From contig JAJPEO010000092.1 of the NCBI GenBank assembly GCA_021166815.1, forward strand, positions 1 through 5,627: 5,627 nucleotides of DNA, read 5' to 3'. This document shows, piece after piece, positions 1-5,627 of the stretch. Numbering within the stretch: the first letter of the stretch is position 1; each line of letters begins with the position of its first letter. The notes under the pieces are model-generated. The model was not told the origin of the DNA and did no database searches. It saw only the letters and a list, made by a program, of their open reading frames with translations. This DNA comes from Nocardioides sp. (GTDB lineage Bacteria; Actinomycetota; Actinomycetes; Propionibacteriales; Nocardioidaceae). A program made the translations under genes and the position numbers.

Positions 1-2654
1 CGCCGATGGACTGGGACGGACGGATCGTCGTCCCCTTCTCTCCCGAGGCGCCGCTGTCGGGCGTGGGGCGGACCCTCCTTCCCGGTCAGGCCCTGTGGTA
101 CGGCCGCGTCATCCGGGTCGGCGAGCGACCTGACCGGTGGCGTGTGCTGTTGCACTTCGGTGCCGTCGACCAGACGTGCCGGGTGTGGGTCGACAGCCAC
201 CCCGTCGGCGGGCACGTGGGCGGCTACCTGCCGTTCACGCTCGACGTCACCGACGCGGTGACGGGCGAGACCGCCGAGGTCGTCGTCCGTGTCACGGACG
301 TGACCGACGGCTCCTGGCACGCTCGCGGGAAGCAGAGCCTCGAGCCCGGGGGCATCTGGTACTCCGCGCAGTCCGGGATCTGGCAGACCGTGTGGCTCGA
401 GCTCGTGCCGGCTGCGTGGATCGAGCAAGTCGTGCTCACCCCGCACCTGGCCGACGACCAGGTCGAGGTGACGGTGGGTGTCACGGGCGCGCACCAGCCG
501 GGCGAGGCCCTGGTGGTGGTCCTGGCGGAGGGTCGCGAGGTCGCGCGTCGTGCGGTGGTCGCGGGGGTGCCCTCGCTGATCACCCTGCCGGCGCCGGTAC
601 GTCGCTGGTCGCCCGAGGACCCGTTCCTCCACGACGTCGTCGTCACCTGTGGCGATGACGAGGTGCGGAGCTACGTCGGCATGCGCTCGTTCGGCACCGG
701 CCGTGACGCGGCTGGTCACACGCGGCTGCTGCTCAACGGGGAGCCGTACCTGCACGCGGGCCTGCTCGACCAGGGCTACTGGCCCGACGGGCTCTACACC
801 GCTCCGAGCGACGAGGCCCTGGCTCGCGACGTCGAGATGGCGCGGGACATGGGCTTCACGATGCTGCGCAAGCACATCAAGGTCGAGCCCCTGCGGTGGT
901 ACCACCACTGCGACCGGCTGGGCATGCTCGTCTGGCAGGACCTCGTCAACGGTGGCCGCCCCTACCGTCCGTTCGTCGTCCAGGCCCCGGCCGTCACGCC
1001 GCTGCGCCTCGACGACTCCCGGCACGCCCTGTTCGGGCGCCAGGACCGCGAGGGCCGCGAGGAGTTCCTCGCCGAGGTCGACGAGACCGTACGGCTCCTG
1101 CGTTCGGTTCCCTCGCTCGCCGTCTGGGTGCCGTTCAACGAGGGGTGGGGACAGTTCGACGCGGCCGCCGTGGCGGCCCGCGTCGCCGACCTCGACGACA
1201 GCCGGACGGTCGACCACGCCAGCGGCTGGCACGACCAGGGCGCCGGCGACGTGGCCAGTCGGCACGTCTACTTCCGGTCCTACCGCCTCTCCCGACGCGA
1301 CGAGCGCGACCCCCGCGCCACCGTCCTCTCCGAGTACGGCGGCTACTCCCACCGGGTGCCCGGGCACACCTGGAGCACCAAGGAGTTCGGGTACCGGAAG
1401 ATCCCTCGCCAGGCGGACTTCGCCCGGGCCTTCCGGCGACTGCACGTCGAGCAGGTCGCGCCCGCGATCCGACGCGGGCTCGCGGGGTTCGTCTACACCC
1501 AGCTCAGCGACGTCCAGCAGGAGACCAACGGCCTCGTGACGTACGACCGGAGGGTGATGAAGATGCCCCCGGAGGAAGTGAGGAAGACGATGGACGAGCT
1601 GCGCGGAGAGTTCTCCCGTTCGGCCGGCGGGCCGGGGCAGGACAGGGCGGTCGACGAGCGCGAGATCACCCAGGCCGTCGCGCTCACCCGGCCGGACGGC
1701 CGCCTCAATCCCGAGGCGGTGGGCTGGACCCGCACTCCCCTGGTCACCACCGACGGCATCGGTCGCGGCAGGTTCGGGCGTGGCAGGAACAAGCGGTGGG
1801 AGTACTGGGCGGTGACCACGCCCACCCACATCGTCGCGATCGTCACCTCCGACATCGACTACGCAGCCGTGCACGGGCTCTGGCTGCTGGACCGCGCGAC
1901 CGGGGAGGCGATCTCCACGGACGCCATCGGCGTCCTCGGTGGCTCTGTCGAGCTGCCGGGCACCCTCGGTGCGGGACCGGTCCGGACCCGGACCCGCAGG
2001 CTCACCATCGACATCGACGAGGTGCCGGGCGGCACTCGACTGCGGGCGCGCGGCCCCCGGGTCGAGGTCGACGTCCTGGCCGTACGCCCGGAGGGACACG
2101 AGTGCCTCGGCGTCGTGGTGCCGTGGAGCGAGCGGCAGTTCCAGTACACCGTCAAGGACGTCGCGCGGCCCGCTGAGGGCAGGATCGTCGTCGACGGCAC
2201 CGAGCACGCCCTGCCGGTCGGGGACTCCTGGGCGACGCTCGACCACGGGCGGGGACGCTGGCCCTACGACGTGCGGTGGAACTGGGGAGCCGGCTCCGGT
2301 CGGGTCGGGTCGTCCGTGGTCGGCATCCAGGTCGGTGGCAGGTGGACCGACGGGACCGGGTCGGTCGAGAACGCCGTCGTCGTGGACGGACGGCTCACCA
2401 AGGTGAGCGAGGAGCTGGTCTGGGACTACGACCCGGAGGACTGGATGGCGCCCTGGCGGGTGCACGGGGCCGCCCTGGACCTCACCTTCACGCCCTTCCA
2501 CCTCAAGCGGTCGGTGACCGACCTCAAGGTCTTCAGCTCCCGCACCCACCAGTGCTTCGGCACGTGGGCGGGCACGGTCTCCGTGGAGGGGCGGGGCCGG
2601 CTCACGGTGGACGGCCTCGTGGGCTGGGCCGAGGACGTGCACAACCGCTGGTAG
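1..2654 (+). CDS. Glycoside hydrolase family 2 enzyme fused to a C-terminal DUF2804 domain (5' partial)
   Basis: Predicted retaining glycosidase that removes a terminal sugar from a beta-linked glycan or glycoside; the sugar is not readable. Residues are counted from the ATG at base 6. Residues 1-133 form the GH2 sugar-binding beta-sandwich (SGIWQTVWLE near 123-132), about 134-228 the Ig-like domain, and about 235-535 the TIM barrel. The acid/base Glu is E379 in FNEGW and the nucleophile is E443 in SEYGG. Residues 536-551 are a Gly/Pro/Arg-rich linker. Residues 552-882 match DUF2804 (GRLNPEAVGW, GRNKRWEYWAVTTPTHI, DYAAVHGLWLLDR). The frame is open to base 1. Family members normally carry some 50-70 residues before the RIVVPFSPEAPLSG block, and no ribosome binding site precedes the ATG, so the true start is probably upstream of the window. 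No signal peptide can be judged. The GH2 assignment is firm, the DUF2804 assignment is strong, and the role of DUF2804 is unknown. Confidence 0.9.
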   Translation, partial: PMDWDGRIVVPFSPEAPLSGVGRTLLPGQALWYGRVIRVGERPDRWRVLLHFGAVDQTCRVWVDSHPVGGHVGGYLPFTLDVTDAVTGETAEVVVRVTDVTDGSWHARGKQSLEPGGIWYSAQSGIWQTVWLELVPAAWIEQVVLTPHLADDQVEVTVGVTGAHQPGEALVVVLAEGREVARRAVVAGVPSLITLPAPVRRWSPEDPFLHDVVVTCGDDEVRSYVGMRSFGTGRDAAGHTRLLLNGEPYLHAGLLDQGYWPDGLYTAPSDEALARDVEMARDMGFTMLRKHIKVEPLRWYHHCDRLGMLVWQDLVNGGRPYRPFVVQAPAVTPLRLDDSRHALFGRQDREGREEFLAEVDETVRLLRSVPSLAVWVPFNEGWGQFDAAAVAARVADLDDSRTVDHASGWHDQGAGDVASRHVYFRSYRLSRRDERDPRATVLSEYGGYSHRVPGHTWSTKEFGYRKIPRQADFARAFRRLHVEQVAPAIRRGLAGFVYTQLSDVQQETNGLVTYDRRVMKMPPEEVRKTMDELRGEFSRSAGGPGQDRAVDEREITQAVALTRPDGRLNPEAVGWTRTPLVTTDGIGRGRFGRGRNKRWEYWAVTTPTHIVAIVTSDIDYAAVHGLWLLDRATGEAISTDAIGVLGGSVELPGTLGAGPVRTRTRRLTIDIDEVPGGTRLRARGPRVEVDVLAVRPEGHECLGVVVPWSERQFQYTVKDVARPAEGRIVVDGTEHALPVGDSWATLDHGRGRWPYDVRWNWGAGSGRVGSSVVGIQVGGRWTDGTGSVENAVVVDGRLTKVSEELVWDYDPEDWMAPWRVHGAALDLTFTPFHLKRSVTDLKVFSSRTHQCFGTWAGTVSVEGRGRLTVDGLVGWAEDVHNRW
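1571..1592 (+). promoter_or_regulatory. Possible internal ribosome binding site and ATG just before the DUF2804 domain
   Basis: Inside the GH2-DUF2804 frame, a purine-rich stretch (GGAGG at 1571-1575, AGGAAG at 1581-1586) precedes an in-frame ATG at 1590. Initiation there would give a 354-residue protein, roughly the DUF2804 domain plus a 23-residue leader. Spacing is not ideal: 14 bases from GGAGG and 3 from AGGAAG. No in-frame ATG, GTG or TTG lies between this ATG and the first DUF2804 residue. The stretch also encodes a Glu/Lys-rich helix end (PEEVRKTMDELR), which by itself gives purine-rich DNA, so this may be chance. Confidence 0.2.
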
Positions 2655-2679
2655 CCCCAGCCCCCGCCGGCGCTGGGGC
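2654..2679 (+). terminator. GC-rich hairpin directly after the GH2-DUF2804 stop codon
   Basis: A perfect 8-base inverted repeat (GCCCCAGC at 2654-2661, GCTGGGGC at 2672-2679) with a 10-base GC-only loop begins at the last base of the TAG stop. No T-tract follows, so it is not a classical intrinsic terminator. U-poor hairpins of this sort are common at gene ends in high-GC actinomycetes. It separates the glycosidase gene from the MFS gene and suggests that they are not one simple operon. Confidence 0.5.
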
Positions 2680-2695
2680 ACGACAGCACTCCACC

Positions 2696-2701
2696 TAGGC
2701 T
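2696..2701 (+). promoter_or_regulatory. Putative -10 element for a leaderless MFS transcript
   Basis: TAGGCT fits the actinobacterial -10 pattern TANNNT and ends six bases before the GTG at 2708, so transcription would begin at or next to the start codon. There is no clear Shine-Dalgarno sequence before this GTG, which agrees with leaderless translation. No convincing -35 element is visible. It lies just downstream of the hairpin that closes the previous gene. Confidence 0.4.
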
Positions 2702-2707
2702 CAGGCC

Positions 2708-3919
2708 GTGACGACCTCCGTGCCCAACCGCTTCGCCGTGAGCAGTGGGATCGCGCTGGTCGCCGTCGGACTCGTGTCGGTCAACCTCCGCCCGGGCGCC
2801 TCCTCGGTGGGGCCGGTGCTGGAGGAGCTCCGTACGTGGCTGGGCATGGGCGGCGGCCTCGCCGGGGTGCTGACGGGTCTGCCCGGCCTGTGCTTCGCGC
2901 TCGCCGGCGCACTGGCCGTGGACCTCGCGCGACGGCTCGGCATCACGGCCGGGATCATGGTCGGCCTCCTCGCGGCAGCGGCGGGCCTGCTGCTGCGTGC
3001 GACGACGGTCTCCGCGTCGATCTTCCTGCTGTTCAGCACCGTGGCACTGGCGGGGATGGCTCTCGGCAACGTGCTCGTGCCCGCATGGATCAAGCGGCAC
3101 GGCGGCAACCGCCAGGTCACGCTCGCCACGTTGTACGGCACCGGCCTGATCATGGGCGGGACGCTGGGCTCGCTGCTGACCGCTCCCCTGACGGCCTCCC
3201 TCGGCGTCGAGCGAGCGCTCGGCTCGTGGGCCCTGCTCGTGCTCCTGGCACTGCCGGTGTGGGGCTGGCTGGCGTTCCACGAGCGGCGCAACCCCGACGA
3301 CCACCGTGACCCCGCCACCGCGCCCACGGGACGGATGGCCGGCTCGCCGACGGCGGTCGCGATGACCGCGCTCTTCGGTCTCCAGTCGATGCACGCCTAC
3401 ATCCAGATGGGCTGGCTGCCGCAGATCTACCGCGACGCCGGGCTCTCCGCTGCCTACGCGGGATCGCTCCAGGCGTTGCTCGCCGCCACCGGCATCGTCG
3501 GCGGGTTGCTGATGCCCACGTTGATCGTGCGCGCACGTTCGCTCTCGCCGTACGTCGTCGCCTTCGGCGTCCTGCTGGTCGCGGGGTACGTGGGCCTGGT
3601 GCTGGCTCCCGCGACGGTCCCGTGGTTGTGGGCACTGATGCTCGGCGTCGCCGGGTACGCGTTCCCACTGGTCCTCGCCCTCCTGCCGGCGCGCACGCGG
3701 CACCCCCAGGTGACCGCTCAGCTGTCCGGCTTCGTGCAGCCGATCGGCTACCTCGTGGCTGCCGCCGGGCCAGTCCTGGTCGGACTCCTCCACGAGGCCA
3801 CCGGCGGGTGGACGTGGGTGCTCGTCCTGCTGGCCGCGACCGCGGTGCCCTTCACCTGGGCGGGGCTGCGTGCCTGCCGCCCGGTCCTCGTCGACGACGA
3901 GCTGGGCGTACCTGCCTGA
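2708..3919 (+). CDS. MFS transporter, CynX/NimT-like
   Basis: Predicted inner-membrane secondary transporter of the major facilitator superfamily, 403 residues, the usual family length. About twelve hydrophobic helices can be read, near residues 12-30, 48-72, 80-97, 103-125, 137-160, 172-192, 215-235, 247-270, 280-300, 304-327, 340-362 and 366-388. A charged central loop (about 190-212, HERRNPDDHRDP) lies between helices 6 and 7. NLRPGASSVGPVLEEL after helix 1 and GNVLVPAWIKRHG near 120-132 are typical of the CynX/NimT group, whose studied members act on cyanate or on 2-nitroimidazole. DLARRLG (72-78) is the loop 2-3 motif. The substrate here is not known. The GTG start is chosen because homology begins at once and a -10-like hexamer sits at leaderless distance; GTG at 2720 is an alternative. 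The regulator gene follows 82 bases downstream on the same strand. Confidence 0.9.
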   Translation: MTTSVPNRFAVSSGIALVAVGLVSVNLRPGASSVGPVLEELRTWLGMGGGLAGVLTGLPGLCFALAGALAVDLARRLGITAGIMVGLLAAAAGLLLRATTVSASIFLLFSTVALAGMALGNVLVPAWIKRHGGNRQVTLATLYGTGLIMGGTLGSLLTAPLTASLGVERALGSWALLVLLALPVWGWLAFHERRNPDDHRDPATAPTGRMAGSPTAVAMTALFGLQSMHAYIQMGWLPQIYRDAGLSAAYAGSLQALLAATGIVGGLLMPTLIVRARSLSPYVVAFGVLLVAGYVGLVLAPATVPWLWALMLGVAGYAFPLVLALLPARTRHPQVTAQLSGFVQPIGYLVAAAGPVLVGLLHEATGGWTWVLVLLAATAVPFTWAGLRACRPVLVDDELGVPA

Positions 3920-3949
3920 GCCCGACGCCGCTCGCCGCCGCCGTCGAAA

Positions 3950-3993
3950 GTGCGCAAGCCCGATCAAGCGCACCGGGTCCGGAACCGGTCAAG
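3950..3993 (+). promoter_or_regulatory. Putative operator region upstream of the AraC-DinB gene
   Basis: The 82-base gap between the MFS stop and the regulator start holds two inverted repeats: GTGCGC (3950-3955) with GCGCAC (3968-3973), 12-base spacer, and ACCGG (3972-3976) with CCGGT (3985-3989), 8-base spacer. It also holds three CAAG motifs, at 3955, 3965 and 3990. The first two are exactly one helical turn apart, and the last two are part of GATCAAG and GGTCAAG. This fits a binding site for the neighbouring AraC-type protein, which binds through two helix-turn-helices. Autoregulation is inference. Confidence 0.4.
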
Positions 3994-3995
3994 AT
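3990..3995 (+). promoter_or_regulatory. Weak putative -10 element for the AraC-DinB operon
   Basis: CAAGAT differs from TANNNT only in its first base and ends six bases before the ATG at 4002, the same distance as the TAGGCT element has to the MFS start. No clear Shine-Dalgarno sequence lies before this ATG. A leaderless transcript is plausible, and the hexamer overlaps the third CAAG motif, so a bound regulator would cover it. The evidence is weak. Confidence 0.25.
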
Positions 3996-4001
3996 GGCTG
4001 C

Positions 4002-4916
4002 ATGGGCACGCCCGTGGACCACTTCACCGAGTTCCTGGACGTCCTCGTGTCGGGGCTCGACGACCACGAGGCGACCGGGGCCGACGTCGCGGCCCGCGTG
4101 CACCTGTCCCGCTTCCACCTCGACAGGATCGTGTCCTCCGTCGGCGGCGAGCCACCAGCGGCCTTCCGTCGTCGCATCCGGCTCGAGCGAGCGGCGTACC
4201 ACCTGCTCGGCTCCCGGAGGACCATCCTCGAGGTCGCGACCGAGGCCGGATACAGCTCCCACGAGGCGTTCACCCGCGCCTTCACCCGAGCCTACGGCGC
4301 CACCCCGAGTGCCTTCCGCAAGCGGCCTTCGCGCGTGCGGATCGACGCACCCAACGACATCCACTTCCAGCCACCCGGCAGCCTCCGGCTGCCCGCAGCA
4401 GAGAAGGTGACCACCATGGACCTCCTGACCAGGATGGTCGAGCACCACGTCTGGCTCGTCGGCGAGATGATCGAACGTGCCTCCCGCCTCACCGACGATG
4501 CCCTCGACGCCCCGATCGAGCTGTCGGTCGACGAGGACCGGCAGACCATCCGTTCGCTGCTGTCGCGACTGGTGGGGCAGATGGGCATGTGGAACGCGGC
4601 GATGGGCGGCCGCGACTACGACTGGGCCGTGGAGGACGGCGAGAGCGTCCTCTCCCTGCGCCACCGGCTGGCCGAGGAGGGGCCGGTCTTCTTGCGGCAC
4701 GTCCGTGACACCGCTGAGCAGGGCCGGCTCGACGACACGTTCGTCGATGCCGTGTGCGACCCGCCGGAGGTGTTCACGTACGGCGGCATGATCGCTCACG
4801 TGCTGACATTCGCCGCCCACCGGCGCACACTGGTGGCGCTGGCCTTGGACGCCGCCGGTGTCTCCGACCTGGGCTGGGGAGATCCGATGCACTGGGTCGC
4901 CGATCCGGTGACGTAG
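4002..4916 (+). CDS. AraC-type regulator fused to a DinB/YfiT-like domain
   Basis: Predicted cytoplasmic transcription factor of 304 residues. Residues about 8-108 form an AraC/XylS DNA-binding domain with two helix-turn-helices. The first runs near 25-48 (ATGADVAARVHLSRFHLDRI). The second runs near 74-108, with the family signature EVATEAGYSSHEAFTRAF and the closing GATPSAFRKR. A linker (109-137) leads to a DinB/YfiT-like four-helix domain (139-295). Its candidate metal ligands are H148 or H149 in VEHHVW, and H265 and H273 in AHVLTFAAHRR. Here the AraC module is N-terminal, the reverse of classical sugar-responsive AraC proteins. ATG 4002 is chosen because the sequence upstream in frame (Arg-rich, from 3870) looks non-coding and overlaps the MFS gene. 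The GyrI-like gene follows after 21 bases, so both are probably one operon. The DinB part may sense a ligand or act on a small thiol or xenobiotic; this is not established by the sequence. Confidence 0.9.
   Translation: MGTPVDHFTEFLDVLVSGLDDHEATGADVAARVHLSRFHLDRIVSSVGGEPPAAFRRRIRLERAAYHLLGSRRTILEVATEAGYSSHEAFTRAFTRAYGATPSAFRKRPSRVRIDAPNDIHFQPPGSLRLPAAEKVTTMDLLTRMVEHHVWLVGEMIERASRLTDDALDAPIELSVDEDRQTIRSLLSRLVGQMGMWNAAMGGRDYDWAVEDGESVLSLRHRLAEEGPVFLRHVRDTAEQGRLDDTFVDAVCDPPEVFTYGGMIAHVLTFAAHRRTLVALALDAAGVSDLGWGDPMHWVADPVT
4401..4418 (+). promoter_or_regulatory. Possible internal start for a free DinB domain
   Basis: GAGAAGG at 4401-4407 lies eight bases before an in-frame ATG at 4416, good spacing for a ribosome binding site. 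The ATG begins MDLLTRMVEHH, which looks like the natural N-terminus of stand-alone DinB proteins. Use of this start would give a 166-residue DinB-only product from the regulator mRNA. It could equally be a remnant of the fusion of two genes. No direct evidence of use. Confidence 0.3.
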
Positions 4917-4926
4917 TCAGGCAGAC

Positions 4927-4937
4927 AGGAGAAGGCC
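4927..4937 (+). promoter_or_regulatory. Ribosome binding site of the GyrI-like gene
   Basis: AGGAGAAGG lies close before the ATG at 4938; the AGGAG core at 4927-4931 is six bases from the start. It is the strongest Shine-Dalgarno sequence in the window and fixes the start codon. Its presence, with only 21 bases after the previous stop, fits an internal operon gene, unlike the two apparently leaderless starts upstream. Confidence 0.75.
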
Positions 4938-5396
4938 ATGGTCGACTTCAGGGTGGACACGGTCCAGCCGCAGCGAGCAGCAGTGGTGAAGGCCGAGGTG
5001 CCCATGGCCGAGCTGCGGACCGTCTTCGACCGTGGCTTCCATGCGGTCATGCAGGCCGTCGCCGCGCAGGGATTCCAGGTCGTCGGCCCACCCTTCGGGT
5101 TCTACCCGCGGATGCCTCGCGACACGGTCGCCGTCGTCGTCGGCTTCCCCGTGTCGGCAGACGTCACGGCCGATGGTGACGTCGAGCCGTTCGAGCTCCC
5201 GGGCGGGCGGGCGGTGCTCGCCACGCACGTCGGCTCCTACGAGGCGCTCGGCGCGACCTACGAGGAGCTGATGTCCTGGGCAGAGTCCGAGAACCTCGAT
5301 CTCGCCGAGTGCATGTGGGAGTCCTACCTCAGCGACCCGGGCGCCGAGCCGGATCCGAGCACCTGGCGCACCGACATCTGCTGGCCCCTGGCCTGA
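4938..5396 (+). CDS. GyrI-like small-molecule-binding domain protein
   Basis: Predicted cytoplasmic single-domain protein of 152 residues of the GyrI-like/SHS2-type effector-binding group, related to the ligand domains of Rob and BmrR. The domain fills the whole chain: an N-terminal strand (RVDTVQPQRAAVVKAEV), a helix (MAELRTVFDRGFHAVMQAV), the central strand block (FGFYPRMPRDTVAVVVGFPV, about 53-72), ELPGGRAVLATHVGSYEAL (86-104), and the C-terminal AECMWESYLSDP then WRTDICWPL. E128 in CMWESY corresponds to the acidic ligand-pocket residue common in this family. The ending WRTDICWPLA is a normal family C-terminus, so the gene looks complete. It lies 21 bases after the AraC-DinB gene with a clear ribosome binding site, so the regulator and ligand binder are probably co-expressed. 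Some family members bind or hydrolyse cyclic or electrophilic small compounds; the ligand here is unknown. Confidence 0.9.
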   Translation: MVDFRVDTVQPQRAAVVKAEVPMAELRTVFDRGFHAVMQAVAAQGFQVVGPPFGFYPRMPRDTVAVVVGFPVSADVTADGDVEPFELPGGRAVLATHVGSYEALGATYEELMSWAESENLDLAECMWESYLSDPGAEPDPSTWRTDICWPLA

Positions 5397-5627
5397 CGGG
5401 AGCACCCGCTGGGCAGGCGCGGACCTGAGCTCCACGGCTGGCACATCGGCGACCCGCGGGCCACTGAGGCCGACGCGACTGCCAACACGTGGCTCATGCG
5501 CCCGCGGGGCGCGTACGTGATGGGTCGGAACATGTTCGGTCCGATCCGGGGTGACTGGGACGAGGAGTGGACCGGCTGGTGGGGCCCCGAGCCGCCGTAC
5601 TACGCGCCGGTCTTCGTGCTGACCCAC
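5397..5627 (+). pseudogene. Dihydrofolate reductase family (RibD C-terminal-like) gene lacking its 5' end, running off the window
   Basis: The frame that starts right after the GyrI-like TGA is open for 77 codons to the window end. It reads like the early-middle part of a DHFR/RibD_C family protein: HPLGRRGPELHGW near codons 3-15, then GAYVMGRNMFGPIRG (codons 38-52), WTGWWGPEPPYYAPVFVLTH (codons 58-77). Family members use this fold to bind NADPH and reduce a small heterocycle. The N-terminal strand with the SLDG(F/Y) motif, about 20-25 residues, is missing and is not found in any frame upstream, where the DNA encodes the GyrI-like protein. No start codon precedes codon 34 (ATG 5496); ATG 5520 lies inside the fold, and neither has a ribosome binding site. 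It is therefore probably a truncated remnant. The 3' end is outside the window, so further damage cannot be judged. Homology is clear; pseudogene status is inference. Confidence 0.7.

Noticed and set aside
1975..2000. Repeated GGACCGG/GGACCC-like short motifs
   Set aside because: Within the DUF2804 coding region and explained by Pro-Val-Arg-Thr-Arg-Thr-Arg codons in GC-rich DNA.
896..2176. 426-codon open + strand frame inside the glycosidase gene
   Set aside because: Extremely Arg/Pro/Gly-rich out-of-frame translation; the overlapping frame carries the GH2 catalytic motifs.
2289..2320. Tandem-looking GGTCG repeats
   Set aside because: Short, imperfect and within coding DNA for a Gly/Ser/Val-rich stretch; no independent structure.
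2426..3973. 515-codon open frame on the minus strand
   Set aside because: Its product is rich in Arg, Gln, His, Gly and Glu with no recognisable domain, and it lies opposite the clear MFS gene and the glycosidase end. Such antisense frames are normal in high-GC coding DNA.
3870..4001. Longer N-terminus for the AraC-DinB protein from ATG 3870
   Set aside because: It would overlap the MFS gene by 50 bases and add 44 Arg/Ser-rich residues unlike the family, and it would place the palindromes inside the coding region.
3852..4892. 346-codon open frame on the minus strand
   Set aside because: Shadow of the AraC-DinB gene; low-complexity composition and no family signature.
5397..5408. CGGG-AGCA-CCCG hairpin as a terminator for the GyrI-like gene
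   Set aside because: Only four base pairs with no T-tract, and it lies within the reductase-like reading frame; mentioned only as context for the junction.
4917..5627. 236-codon open frame on the minus strand
   Set aside because: Lies opposite the GyrI-like gene and the reductase fragment, both of which have clear homology on the + strand; its own product resembles nothing I recognise.

Overview
The window is very GC-rich DNA in which genes fill almost every base and third codon positions are nearly all G or C. This points to a high-GC actinomycete. The protein styles (GH2, DUF2804, AraC-DinB, GyrI-like, DHFR/RibD-like) would fit the Nocardioides/Propionibacteriales neighbourhood, but the genus is inference only. 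All supported genes lie on the + strand. I saw no tRNA, rRNA, CRISPR array, insertion sequence or phage gene.

Layout. (1) Bases 1-2654 hold a large, 5'-incomplete gene. It joins a glycoside hydrolase family 2 enzyme with both catalytic glutamates to a complete C-terminal DUF2804 domain. (2) Bases 2655-2707 hold a GC-rich hairpin and a likely -10 element. (3) Bases 2708-3919 encode a 12-helix MFS transporter of the CynX/NimT type, starting at GTG and probably leaderless. (4) Bases 3920-4001 are a short regulatory gap with two nested or adjacent inverted repeats and three CAAG motifs. (5) Bases 4002-4916 encode an AraC-type DNA-binding domain fused to a DinB/YfiT-like putative metal-binding domain. 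(6) Bases 4938-5396 encode a GyrI-like small-molecule-binding protein with a good ribosome binding site. (7) From 5397 to the window end runs a dihydrofolate-reductase-family (RibD C-terminal-like) reading frame. It lacks its N-terminal strand and start codon and begins in the same frame right after the GyrI-like stop codon.

Functionally there are two blocks. The first is a sugar-cleaving enzyme with an uncharacterised partner domain. The second looks like a small-molecule sensing or response module: a likely self-regulating AraC-DinB protein, a GyrI-like ligand binder and a (broken?) reductase, next to an exporter-type MFS permease. The ligand cannot be read from the sequence. The most unusual points are the GH2-DUF2804 fusion, the headless DHFR-family fragment abutting the GyrI-like stop in frame, and ribosome-binding-site-like sequences at the domain junctions of both fusion genes.
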